Below are positions 7,463 through 16,176 of a stretch of DNA of 64,000 bases, piece by piece. The position numbers and the translations under genes were made by a program. This DNA comes from Pelagicoccus mobilis (GTDB taxonomy: Bacteria > Verrucomicrobiota > Verrucomicrobiia > Opitutales > Opitutaceae). The stretch's first letter is position 1; every line of letters starts with the position of its first letter. The stretch spans positions 62,001 through 126,000 of the forward strand of contig NZ_JAENIL010000014.1 in NCBI RefSeq assembly GCF_016595505.1, in the 5' to 3' direction. A model generated the notes under the pieces. The model searched no databases. It was not told the DNA's origin and saw only the letters and a list, made by a program, of their open reading frames with translations.

Positions 7463-9592
7463 TTAAGGTGTGAACTCGCTGAATGCTTGAATCGTGCCTA
7501 AGCCAGCTGGAACTTCGGCTTCGAAACTAGCGGTTCCATCTACCCCGACTGTTACATCTGGATCTTCAGCTGCAGGCAGGTTGATGATCTCGCCGCTCGT
7601 CGTGATTCTAAGCGTTACGGGCGTGCCTTCAGGAATGTTTTCACTGTCTACCACTATTGTTACTGTACCGGCGGCGGTGAACACTACGTCAGGTGTCTGC
7701 AAGTTACCCGTTGATGGGACTGCCACATTTTCGCCGTCAACGGATAGAATGGTTAGAGATGGCAAATCGCCGAAATCGGGTGCAGCAATCGGAGCGGTCG
7801 CTGAGGATGGAGGAGATGCTTTAGCAGCCAATGGGCGGAAGAACGCTTCAAGTCGAATTCGACCTCCAGCTTCGTTGGTCTTACTTCTTCCGCCTCGTGC
7901 CCAGAGATTTCCAGAGCCGAGGAGTCGGTCCGCCATCAGCTTTATTGAACCACCAGAGCCATCTCCACCGTAGCTAGCTCCACCCCAGGAACGATCTCCA
8001 CCATCGGCGTTGATAGTGCCGTTTACGGTGATATCTAGATCGGAGGCGATGAGGATTGCTCCTCCTCCGCCGGCTCCATGACCACCGTTAGAGTTGTCGC
8101 TGGAGGCGCCTCCGCCGCCGCCAGATCCGCCTACAAGCGGGAGGAGCAACGTATTTCCGTAGGTGCTTCGGAAGTTCCCGTCGCTGCCGTATTGTGCGGA
8201 TGTGACTCCGGGGGCTCCGCCGCCAGCACCTTGTCCGGGAGTTCCGGCGTAGTTGCCCGATACGTCGAACCTAATTGCGCCAAGCCCTCCGGCTGCACCT
8301 CCTGGTCCGCCTAAGGCGTAGTTATCAGAACCGTCGTTTGCCTTGCCGTTTTCTCCGTCCAGACGCAGGAGACCGTTAATGTTCACGTTTCCGGTGGCCA
8401 ACCAAACGACCGGCGTGTTCGCGGCGTTTCGTGTGAAGATAACCTCGCTGCCACTTGGAATGTCAATTGTAGTGAAATTCCAGACACCGTCGGCTTTCTC
8501 AGTCATGTCGAAGTAGTAGAACCTTCCAGACTCGTAAGTCCAATTGGGGTTGGTAAACGACCATGTGTCGTATCCTGGCAGATTCGATGTTCCGTTCCAA
8601 ACGTTATCCATGACGCCTGCGACAACGATGACTTCGTCATCATCAGGGCTATAAGCTGATCCATGATTGTAGCGATCGGGGAGAGAGGTGTCGGTGGCTA
8701 GGAGGATCCATTCGTCCCCTTTGAATTCCCAGGTTTGGCCTGTATCAGAACTCCCTCCGAAAAGGATGGCCGAGTTGGTTGTGGAATTCCAAGCGATCGT
8801 GAAGCCTTGGCCGACAACCGGTTTCGAGGCTGTTGCCAGCTCTGACCACGCTCCTTCGTCGAAGCGAAACGTTTTCTGTGACCAGCTTGAGTAAAGGACG
8901 ATACTATCGCTTGGAGCATCGTAGAAGGCTCTTTCGTAGCTGTAGTTGAAACTTGGATCGATTCCAGTGTTTCCTAGATCAGTCCAGGCGGTTCCATTCC
9001 ATTCCCAGACATCTTTAATGACTTGGTTGGAGGCGTTGCGTCCGGCCACAACCCACATCTTCTTTGAAACTGGGTCAGTGGCGAGACTGTGCCAATATCT
9101 TGCGGGTGGCGGCGTACCATCGTCGACCTCAGTCCAGTCAGAGCCATCCCAAGCCCACATGTCGTTGAGCTTCGTTCCGTCCGCTCGGTGACCGCCAAAC
9201 ATGATGAGGCGGTTGCTATTGTAGTCCCAAGCCATGGCTGAATTGGAGCGCCCTGAGACGAATGTATCCGTATCCACTTTTGTCCAGCCTAGTGCTGGGT
9301 CGTCTGAAACCCAAGTCTCAGGGTAGTAGGTGGAACTCCAATATCCTCCGAATAGGACATATTGGTTATTCGTTTCGTCATAGCCGACGACGTGACCTTG
9401 TCGATTTGACGGATGAGTAGGCGTTAGCAAGGGGCCGTCAGCACCTGTCGATCCACTGTCAAAGGGCAAATCTTGACCTTGTAGGAAAGCAGTGAATACA
9501 AGTGTCAACAACCCGACGGTCGCTTTAGTCCAATTGGAACTATTGATTGAGCGACGGTGAGTTTGTTGGTTATGCCATTTGTTAGTATTCAT
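7463..9592 (-). CDS. secreted kelch-repeat protein with Gly-rich C-terminal domain
   Basis: 709 residues. A signal peptide is likely (hydrophobic stretch about 24-38, ending near LQGQ). Residues about 60-350 hold six kelch-type blades of the form (V/I)-x-(F/V)-G-G-...-W-x-W-x-G-x-x-W. Examples are YVLFGGYWSS, LIMFGGHRADG, MWVVAGRNAS and AILFGGSSDTG. Such blades form a beta-propeller used for binding. Residues about 400-580 are Gly-rich and resemble predicted right-handed parallel beta regions in planctomycete and myxobacterial surface proteins. The last 90 residues look like a small Ig-like domain. Ligand unknown. It is fifth in the minus-strand secreted-protein run, 62 nt after the LVIVD/TSP3 gene. 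Confidence 0.8.
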   Translation of the reverse strand: MNTNKWHNQQTHRRSINSSNWTKATVGLLTLVFTAFLQGQDLPFDSGSTGADGPLLTPTHPSNRQGHVVGYDETNNQYVLFGGYWSSTYYPETWVSDDPALGWTKVDTDTFVSGRSNSAMAWDYNSNRLIMFGGHRADGTKLNDMWAWDGSDWTEVDDGTPPPARYWHSLATDPVSKKMWVVAGRNASNQVIKDVWEWNGTAWTDLGNTGIDPSFNYSYERAFYDAPSDSIVLYSSWSQKTFRFDEGAWSELATASKPVVGQGFTIAWNSTTNSAILFGGSSDTGQTWEFKGDEWILLATDTSLPDRYNHGSAYSPDDDEVIVVAGVMDNVWNGTSNLPGYDTWSFTNPNWTYESGRFYYFDMTEKADGVWNFTTIDIPSGSEVIFTRNAANTPVVWLATGNVNINGLLRLDGENGKANDGSDNYALGGPGGAAGGLGAIRFDVSGNYAGTPGQGAGGGAPGVTSAQYGSDGNFRSTYGNTLLLPLVGGSGGGGGASSDNSNGGHGAGGGGAILIASDLDITVNGTINADGGDRSWGGASYGGDGSGGSIKLMADRLLGSGNLWARGGRSKTNEAGGRIRLEAFFRPLAAKASPPSSATAPIAAPDFGDLPSLTILSVDGENVAVPSTGNLQTPDVVFTAAGTVTIVVDSENIPEGTPVTLRITTSGEIINLPAAEDPDVTVGVDGTASFEAEVPAGLGTIQAFSEFTP

Positions 9593-9654
9593 GGGGATTC
9601 TAGATTGAAAGGGATTCTGTGAGATAGGATTTAGGTTCTTGTAAGAGATCAGGC

Positions 9655-12447
9655 TTATTCTGCCTCGTATGAAACTTCTTTGGAAATTGCGATTAGCGTG
9701 TCGGCGTCTATGCCCAAGGGCAGCGCGTTCAAGTAGCTCGTCAGTTTAGAGCTGACGGAGAAAAGCACGCCTTCGTTTGGAACTATGGGCAATGCGTTGA
9801 GGTAGCTCACTGGTCCGGACGCAACGGTGAATAGCTCCTCGAATGGACTGGCCTCCTGTGGGATTGCATTCAGGAATGAGGATGTGCTGCTTGCGACCAG
9901 GGATGAGGGGAGAGAGCTTGGGGTGAGTGGATTTGTTCCCTCGTTGATCTCGTCAAAGTCGGTTATTCCGTCACCGTCTGTGTCGATTTTGAATACGTCG
10001 GAACCTCCTAGAAGTTCTTGGCCATCAGTTAGTCCATCGCCATCTTCGTCGTAGTTGCCATCCCATGTTCCGTCATCGTTGGAGTCCCGATCATTGGGAT
10101 CACGGTCTAGCAAAAACTCGCCGATCGCGCTTAGGTTGTCTCGATCTGCGTCTTCTTCACCATCGGGGATACCGTTGTTGTTTGAATCGGGATTGAAGGG
10201 ATCGGTTCCATTTTCCAATTCCCAGAAATCAGGTAGTCCATCTCCATCGCTATCGGTGAATCCAAGGACTTGGAACGCGCTGACAAAGGGGGCTTCGATT
10301 TGGTTGCCTGCCACATCTGCCAATGGAGGCAAAATTTCTACTTGGTAGACGTCGTTTGGAAGATCCTGCAAGAAGTCCCAGTGTATCCGATTTGTTGTAT
10401 CGTCAAATGACAGTTGACCAACGAGCACGATATCGTCTTCGGTGCCGAGCACTTCATCCGTGGAGGCTCTTCTGACCACGAAGGTGTTTGAGTCAATTGT
10501 AGTGGGATCCAAATTTTCACTACTGACTGCTGTTATCGCGTTTATCTTACCGACGTACGCAGCGTTTTGTGGTGTTATCGCTTTGATCCGTGGTGGAGTA
10601 CGGTCTGGTACGAGCGTGATCTCGACAGTCTCCGATGTGGTCATGTTACCCCCGGTATCGGTTGCGACCGCATGGATCGTAAAAGAATCAGCTCCGCTGG
10701 AAAGAAGCGGGGCCTGCAATCTGAATCCGAATGGGAAGTTCCCGTCTGTGCCCGAGATCTCGTCGTTTACATAAAACTGTACATTTCGAACCTGAACGTC
10801 GTCGGTAACATCCGCGAAGATATCGATCAGCTTGCCTTCTTCGAATTCGAGGCGACCTCCCTCTTCCTCGTTTTCCGTGGCGTTGGTTTCGATCGAAATT
10901 TCAGGCGCGACGCCGAATCGATCGAACGCGAGGTAGTTTACGACTTGCAAGCCTTGACTGCTGTCCGCCACGTAGCCGCGTCCATTATATATGGTTACGC
11001 TAGCAGCGAGACCGAGAGTTTCGTATGTCGTATCGAAATCGAGGCCTAATCCATCTGCACCCAATTGATACAACGAGACGTGGTGTGGTCCATCGTTCGT
11101 ACTGTTTTGGGATACTGCGGCGAGCCCCTGCCCATTGCCGTTTAGAGCAATCTGTTTCCATCCCTGTTGGGCGGTGGAGTGCCGAGTCGCCAACGTAGGA
11201 TTACTCGGATCGGAAATATCGAAGACATTTAATCCACTGGTAAAGGTGGTATAGAGAAGATCGTCTCCGATAGCGATTCGCAATGGACGCTGACCAGCTC
11301 CAACTCCTCCGGAGGCGGCTACATTGCGGATAAACTCAAGGCCGCCGTCTTCGATGTGAAAGACGCTCAAAGTCCCAGCTCGAAGAGCGTATAGGTAGTC
11401 ACCTTTTACTGCTAAACTCCAGATGCGGCCACTTAGCCCTTGGTAGCGAGAGATCTCCACTCCAGAAATCAAGTCGACGGCTGCGATCAAGCCGTTTGCG
11501 CCTCCCGCAAAAGCGATCGTGCCGTAGGTCGTTACCGCGTAAATCGCCTGGTTGAGGTTCACCGTGTGCGATATTCTCGCTTCGGGTGGATCGGATATGT
11601 CAATTATTGTCAGGCCTGATCCACTGTCTGCTACTGCAGCATAAGTTCCAAAACTTGCCACTTGATAGGCGTCTCCAGGTGTATCGATTTGCCCGATACG
11701 CGTTGGACTGCGGCTTGCTTCTATATTGAAAATCGAAATCCCCTCGGTGCGGCCTGCCACGATTGCGATATTGTTGGTTGCGATAACATCGAATGCGGTT
11801 CCAGGTACGGGAGCCGTTGCAATGACGCCAGTCTGTACCACGGCGCCTTCGAGAGGATCCGTTCCTTGCTGGATTTCCGCTGCGTCGTTTACCTCGTCGT
11901 CATCGCTATCCGGATCGTTCTCAAAGGTTCCGACGACGAACTCTCGAATGTCGCTGAGACCGTCTCCGTCGCTGTCGGGATCCACAAGATCGAAGAAGCC
12001 CATGGCGGGGATTTCGAAGGTTTCACCTGCGCGCGGCGTCGTGAAGTTCGTGCTGCCAAACATCAACGAGTCAGCGTAGAGCGCGGACATGAAGTAATGG
12101 GTTTCGGGGGCGAGGATGACTCGCGAAATGCCTTCGTAGCCCATCTGGCCACGAGCGATGACGTTGCGTTCCATGGTCCAGCCGTCGCCGGTTGCTTCCT
12201 CTTCGGTCGGTGCCCGAAAGATGACGTAGTGAAAGGTGCCTCCGCCTGAGACGTCTTGGCGGGCGATAACAGTACGGACACTCTGGCGTCTCTCCTCGAC
12301 AGGATCGACCTCGTCCTCTTGGGCAAGGGTAGAGCTAGGGGCGCACATGAGGGCAACGGCGATGCCAAGGACATTCGTGGCCCGCAAGAAATGGCTCCTT
12401 GTGTGCGGAATGGAGCAGGGGATCGAGCGTTGGATTAGGGGCTTCAT
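9655..12447 (-). CDS. large secreted LVIVD/TSP3-repeat protein with C-terminal repeats
   Basis: 930 residues, order of parts: signal peptide (to about residue 43), a TSP3-type calcium block with DPDSDGDGLSD (about 155-200), and an LVIVD-type propeller (about 205-510) with repeats such as GLTIIDISDPPEA and GLNVFDISDPSNP. An Ig-like domain follows (about 515-610), then a Big_5/SbsA-like Ig domain opening TPPRIKAITP (about 615-720). A second, longer TSP3 block contains DSDGDGLPD, DEDGDGLTDGQE and DTDGDGITDFDE (about 725-845). Three repeats of about 23 residues end the protein. It is predicted to be extracellular and calcium-stabilised. Its start overlaps the stop of the preceding gene by 4 nt, so the two are very likely co-translated. 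Confidence 0.8.
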   Translation of the reverse strand: MKPLIQRSIPCSIPHTRSHFLRATNVLGIAVALMCAPSSTLAQEDEVDPVEERRQSVRTVIARQDVSGGGTFHYVIFRAPTEEEATGDGWTMERNVIARGQMGYEGISRVILAPETHYFMSALYADSLMFGSTNFTTPRAGETFEIPAMGFFDLVDPDSDGDGLSDIREFVVGTFENDPDSDDDEVNDAAEIQQGTDPLEGAVVQTGVIATAPVPGTAFDVIATNNIAIVAGRTEGISIFNIEASRSPTRIGQIDTPGDAYQVASFGTYAAVADSGSGLTIIDISDPPEARISHTVNLNQAIYAVTTYGTIAFAGGANGLIAAVDLISGVEISRYQGLSGRIWSLAVKGDYLYALRAGTLSVFHIEDGGLEFIRNVAASGGVGAGQRPLRIAIGDDLLYTTFTSGLNVFDISDPSNPTLATRHSTAQQGWKQIALNGNGQGLAAVSQNSTNDGPHHVSLYQLGADGLGLDFDTTYETLGLAASVTIYNGRGYVADSSQGLQVVNYLAFDRFGVAPEISIETNATENEEEGGRLEFEEGKLIDIFADVTDDVQVRNVQFYVNDEISGTDGNFPFGFRLQAPLLSSGADSFTIHAVATDTGGNMTTSETVEITLVPDRTPPRIKAITPQNAAYVGKINAITAVSSENLDPTTIDSNTFVVRRASTDEVLGTEDDIVLVGQLSFDDTTNRIHWDFLQDLPNDVYQVEILPPLADVAGNQIEAPFVSAFQVLGFTDSDGDGLPDFWELENGTDPFNPDSNNNGIPDGEEDADRDNLSAIGEFLLDRDPNDRDSNDDGTWDGNYDEDGDGLTDGQELLGGSDVFKIDTDGDGITDFDEINEGTNPLTPSSLPSSLVASSTSSFLNAIPQEASPFEELFTVASGPVSYLNALPIVPNEGVLFSVSSKLTSYLNALPLGIDADTLIAISKEVSYEAE
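9658..9882 (-). repeat. three to four ~23-residue C-terminal protein repeats (SYLNALP type)
   Basis: Residues 856-930 of the LVIVD/TSP3 protein contain SSFLNAIP, VSYLNALP and TSYLNALP at 23-24-residue spacing. A decayed VSYEAE follows at the same spacing. Between them lie segments such as LFTVASG and LFSVSSK. I do not recognise the repeat; its position at the very C-terminus suggests an anchoring or sorting role (inference). Confidence 0.6.
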
Positions 12448-13808
12448 TGGCGTTTCACGAAAAGGCGGTAGGCGATGAGGGCGAGTAGCAGCAACCCTCC
12501 GAAAATCCAGAACCAGGGTGTTTCATTGCTGACTATGGCTTCGACGTCAGTGGGTAGTTCTTCGCTTGGGTTGCTGTTGTTTGAGTCCCAGACTGCTAGC
12601 ATTTCGTCTGGATCGGGGAGCTCAGACTCGCCGGAACTGGCGACAAGCCCGACTGTTTCCGCTGGGCTTTCCATGATGTTGGCTTCAGCGAGAAGGGGAC
12701 GGAGGAAGGGCTCCTCGAAGTATTCGCGGCGTTGCAAGAAGGTGTCAGCGAGACCGTGGACATAGAAGTTCGAAAGGAGAAAACCGTCATCGGGATCTCG
12801 ATACACGCTTGAATATCGTAAGGGTGATCCTGATACGGCAAGGTCGGTAGGAGTGTGGTAGATGAGGTAAAGCGGATCGGCATCCATGACGAAGACGATC
12901 CGTGCTCCCAGCTGAAGCATGTCAGAACGAAAGGCTTCATAAGCCTCGGTGCCTTGCTCAACGGCCCAGTCCGCATAGCGACTTTGACTGAAGTCGGTGA
13001 AAAGTGCGGCGTAATCCTCTGCCGTACCGTTCGCTAGAGCTGACATCGCTTGAGTGTAAGTATCCACTACTGGGATGCCGGTTTCTCCACCAGGATTATA
13101 GGCGTCGACATCGAGCGTTTGCCCGTTGAAGAGAAAGCGCACTGGCTCTTCTTCGGTGGCGGGGAGCACATAGTCGTACTCGAATTCATCCGGATCCCTC
13201 GTATCGGGCCCATTTGCCTGGTCAATTTGGAAGGCGTAGGTAAGCAGAGACGAGAACGGTTCGCTGATGGCGCCTTCGTACTGGATGGGCGAATCCTCGC
13301 TCGTGTCCTGACGCATGAAACGGAATGAACGGTAGAAGCGCTCGCCGTTTTCCATGGGAAGCGACCAGAGAAGCAGGCGTTCACGGCCCAAGTGGATCGT
13401 TCGCTCGAGGCGAACCGCTTCCGGAACGGAAGAGAACATCTCGCTGAACGCTTCCAGAAGCTGACGGCTTTCCTCGCGGGTTGCTCCCGGGTGGTCGGCG
13501 GTGAGAGCGAGAGCGTTGTCGATATCTCCGCTGACCAAGGAGAGGGCGAATTCGCTCATGGTGGCGTTTTCAGCATTCTCGCCAGGATCGTAGTCAACCA
13601 GTGGGGTTTCGAGCCGCTCGAAGGAGAACTCCACCAATAGATCCGTTGGCATCGTAGTCCGGTCGACGCGCATAGGAGTGCGCCATCGCTCGGTTTCAAG
13701 CTCTTGGGCAGCCAAGGGGGACGAAAGAGTCGCTCCAGCAACCAGGAGCTTCAGTAAGGCCGCAACGAGGGCCCGTGCCGGGAAGCACGCTGTGAAATAT
13801 CGAATCAT
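12444..13808 (-). CDS. exported protein with C-terminal membrane anchor, unknown function
   Basis: 454 residues: an N-terminal signal peptide (hydrophobic about 14-34, cleavage near LAAQ), a long soluble acidic region, and a C-terminal membrane helix (WFWIFGGLLLLALIAYRLFV) followed by KRQ. The layout is that of a protein exported across the inner membrane and held by its C-terminus, similar in topology to rhombosortase or exosortase substrates, but no PEP or GlyGly motif is present. I recognise no domain. It overlaps both neighbours by 4 nt (ATGA), the dockerin-like gene upstream and the LVIVD/TSP3 gene downstream, so the three are one translational unit and their products probably work together. 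Confidence 0.7.
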   Translation of the reverse strand: MIRYFTACFPARALVAALLKLLVAGATLSSPLAAQELETERWRTPMRVDRTTMPTDLLVEFSFERLETPLVDYDPGENAENATMSEFALSLVSGDIDNALALTADHPGATREESRQLLEAFSEMFSSVPEAVRLERTIHLGRERLLLWSLPMENGERFYRSFRFMRQDTSEDSPIQYEGAISEPFSSLLTYAFQIDQANGPDTRDPDEFEYDYVLPATEEEPVRFLFNGQTLDVDAYNPGGETGIPVVDTYTQAMSALANGTAEDYAALFTDFSQSRYADWAVEQGTEAYEAFRSDMLQLGARIVFVMDADPLYLIYHTPTDLAVSGSPLRYSSVYRDPDDGFLLSNFYVHGLADTFLQRREYFEEPFLRPLLAEANIMESPAETVGLVASSGESELPDPDEMLAVWDSNNSNPSEELPTDVEAIVSNETPWFWIFGGLLLLALIAYRLFVKRQ

Positions 13809-16153
13809 GGCCAGATCTGGTATTTGTAAGCGACCGTTATTCCGAAAGCGCTGATGTCCGCTACGAACTCGATTTTATCCAAGCCAATGTTGCCGGTTAC
13901 ACCCTTGCACGAGTCCACATTGGTAAAGCCTTTGAAGTTAGCGAATACCGCTGCGGGGCGGACCGTGAAATCAAAGTCGTCGCAGTAAGCAAAGCGGCCG
14001 TAGCCGACACAGTATTCGGCGGTCGCTTCAACCAAGGCTTCCAAGCCGATGTTTAGGTTCACGGCGAACTCGAAGAAGGCGCAGTTGACGCCCTTACACT
14101 CGTTGCGTTCGACGCCGTAGGAGCCGCTTATGCTCGGGCTTGCGTTGATGTTGACACCTGCATCGAGCAGGAATTCGCCGATGAGGACCTTGAAATCCAC
14201 TTCGAAATGGATGAGAGGCGGTCCCCAGATCTTTGCCCGAAGGACAGCAGATAGCTGGGCCTTCGTTTCGGCCTTCATGCGACCGTTGGAGATGGGCTGG
14301 GCCTTCGGGTCAGGGCAGCAATCCTGCATCTCCCCTGTGGTCTGGCCAATCGTGACCTGTACCTCCGCACGTACGCGAGGGATGCGGTTGAGGGCCTTCT
14401 CAAATTTCTTGATCATGCCCGAAGGCACGGGGATGGCTGGGCCGTCGACGGCTATAATCCCTCCCTCTTCACAGTCCTCACAATCTTCTTCGCTGTCTTC
14501 ACAGTCTGTATCGGTATCGGTATCCGTTTCAGTGTCAGTATCGGTATCCGTGTCTGTATCGGTGTCAGTGTCAGTATCGGAATCGACATCCAGATCCTCG
14601 AAGTCGTCGCCGTCATCGTTTCCGTCGTCGCCGCCTGGGAGGTCTTCAAGGTCGTCTCCATCATCATCGCCGTCTCCGTCGCCGCCACCTCCGCCGCCGG
14701 AGCTACCTGGGCGTTGGCCGTGCCAGCCTGGTTGGCGGACGCCTACGCCTGGTTCGGTTTCAAGGAACATTCCGTCGTCGCTGACACGCATGGGGCCAGC
14801 GATTTCCCATTCGCCAACATCGTGGTCAAAACTCCAGAGAGCGCTTCTTTCGCCTGGGGCTAGCTTTTCGCCTGTCTCGGGATCGGGGGTGTTGGGCAAT
14901 TTGATGGGCACCGGTACGTCAAAGTTCGTGGCGCCGTCTGTTTGGATGGTGATCACCAAGGGGAGATCGAGTCCGGGAGGAAGTTCTTCGGGGAGGCGGT
15001 CGGGATCCACGGGAGCGATGCCGACTCGGCCGCCTCTCGTGCCATCGTTTGCGAAGAGGGCGTTTGCAGGGACGAGCAATTCGGTTCCGGCCAACTCGGG
15101 GTTTTCTGAAATCAGATCGTTTGAAAACTCTACCTTTGTCTCCTCTGTGCTACTAACCGTAATTAGGGCCGCAGGCTGAATGTACGGCAGGTAGATGATG
15201 CCTTCTCCGCCGCCAGCGGGGTTGTCATCTACGCCTGCAACGGCCTCCCAGGCCTTGCCGATAAACGGATAGTAGCCTTCGTTCGGAAAGCCGCCAGTGA
15301 CGGGTCTTCCGTCGACGTTTACGAAGAAACGGCCAGCAGGCACTGGAGTGAGTTCGAATTCTCCAGATGCGTTTGTGGTTGTCCGTGTGTTTTCCTCATC
15401 ACCGACGACTTCGATGACGACTCCTTGGAGCGGTATGTCATTGCCTTCGGAGTCTTTCTCGGAAGCGAACACAGTGCCTACGATTCCGGTATTGACCACG
15501 GGGGCGTAGCTCAGCGTTTCAAAGTCTGAGCGGGCGATTTCATTGATCTCGCCGTTTCCGTTTACCGAAATGGGACGCCCTAGGAAATCTTTAATGCCTT
15601 CTCCGTCGAATGTCACTCGGACACGCGCCCCGCTGGGCAGGTAGTCCAAGTAGAACAGGGTAGCCTTCATTCGGTCGCTTGATAGCTCGACGCGTGTCAG
15701 AAGCCGCTCGCCAGCGAACGTGGCGAAGAAGTTGTCGTTGGTTACGACTGAATCCTCGGAGAGGGGCATCGAAAATCGCACCACGGTTTCTCGAGTTGGC
15801 GACACATCGAATTCTCCGTTGGCTGGAGAGAATTGAAGGATCTTCGCCAAATCGATCCCTCCGGTGGGTTCCTGTTCGAGGATGAGGTTTACCAAGTCCT
15901 CGACGTCTGTCTGTGTGAGCAGACCATCGGCATTTACGTCCGCGAAAGGAGTCGATTCGGAGGGGAGGAACTCGATCCCTTGCAAATGGCGAACCATGAG
16001 AGCGACATCCTGCACGTTGGCCACATTGTCAGCATTCAGATCTCCAAGAACTGGTTCCTCGGCTTGTAGTTGGAAGGTTGTTACGTAAGCGAAAATCGTG
16101 GCGATCAAGTATCTATACGAGATCGCCATTCGTAGTGCTGAAGGGAGATTCAT
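13805..16153 (-). CDS. large secreted protein with dockerin-like domain, Ig-like domains and Asp-Thr linker
   Basis: 782 residues. After a signal peptide (to about 31), residues 36-96 form a dockerin type I-like pair of calcium loops (DLNADNVANVQD and DVNADGLLTQTD). A Big_5-like Ig domain follows (about 104-200), then a carboxypeptidase-regulatory-like fold (about 228-295) and a region with Pro-rich beta segments. A very acidic linker with a long Asp-Thr dipeptide run comes near residues 525-550, and then a Cys-rich C-terminal 230 residues (pairs such as CC, CKGVNC, CVGYGRFAYC) that I do not recognise. No cohesin partner is seen in the window. It is second in the minus-strand run and overlaps the next gene by 4 nt. 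Confidence 0.78.
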   Translation of the reverse strand: MNLPSALRMAISYRYLIATIFAYVTTFQLQAEEPVLGDLNADNVANVQDVALMVRHLQGIEFLPSESTPFADVNADGLLTQTDVEDLVNLILEQEPTGGIDLAKILQFSPANGEFDVSPTRETVVRFSMPLSEDSVVTNDNFFATFAGERLLTRVELSSDRMKATLFYLDYLPSGARVRVTFDGEGIKDFLGRPISVNGNGEINEIARSDFETLSYAPVVNTGIVGTVFASEKDSEGNDIPLQGVVIEVVGDEENTRTTTNASGEFELTPVPAGRFFVNVDGRPVTGGFPNEGYYPFIGKAWEAVAGVDDNPAGGGEGIIYLPYIQPAALITVSSTEETKVEFSNDLISENPELAGTELLVPANALFANDGTRGGRVGIAPVDPDRLPEELPPGLDLPLVITIQTDGATNFDVPVPIKLPNTPDPETGEKLAPGERSALWSFDHDVGEWEIAGPMRVSDDGMFLETEPGVGVRQPGWHGQRPGSSGGGGGGDGDGDDDGDDLEDLPGGDDGNDDGDDFEDLDVDSDTDTDTDTDTDTDTDTETDTDTDTDCEDSEEDCEDCEEGGIIAVDGPAIPVPSGMIKKFEKALNRIPRVRAEVQVTIGQTTGEMQDCCPDPKAQPISNGRMKAETKAQLSAVLRAKIWGPPLIHFEVDFKVLIGEFLLDAGVNINASPSISGSYGVERNECKGVNCAFFEFAVNLNIGLEALVEATAEYCVGYGRFAYCDDFDFTVRPAAVFANFKGFTNVDSCKGVTGNIGLDKIEFVADISAFGITVAYKYQIWP
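14501..14582 (-). repeat. hexanucleotide repeat encoding Asp-Thr dipeptides
   Basis: About thirteen GAYACN units in tandem (on the minus strand) encode an Asp-Thr run with one Glu, inside the dockerin-like protein. The variation at third positions shows an old repeat, less prone to slippage than a perfect one. It likely forms an extended, calcium-binding linker. Confidence 0.75.
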
Positions 16154-16176
16154 TGTGCGAGTAGGGGGCTACTGTT

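Noticed and set aside
11662-12249. Plus-strand frame of 195 codons
   Set aside because: It is antisense to the LVIVD/TSP3 protein, whose repeats are clear, and has no family signature.
14501-14582. Possible CRISPR or tandem DNA repeat array
   Set aside because: The period is 6 bp, in frame, with variable third bases and no spacers, so it is a coding repeat.
14130-15179. Plus-strand frame of 349 codons with a long Ser-Val run
   Set aside because: It is the mirror of the Asp-Thr repeat in the dockerin-like gene. Low-complexity coding repeats often leave open antisense frames.
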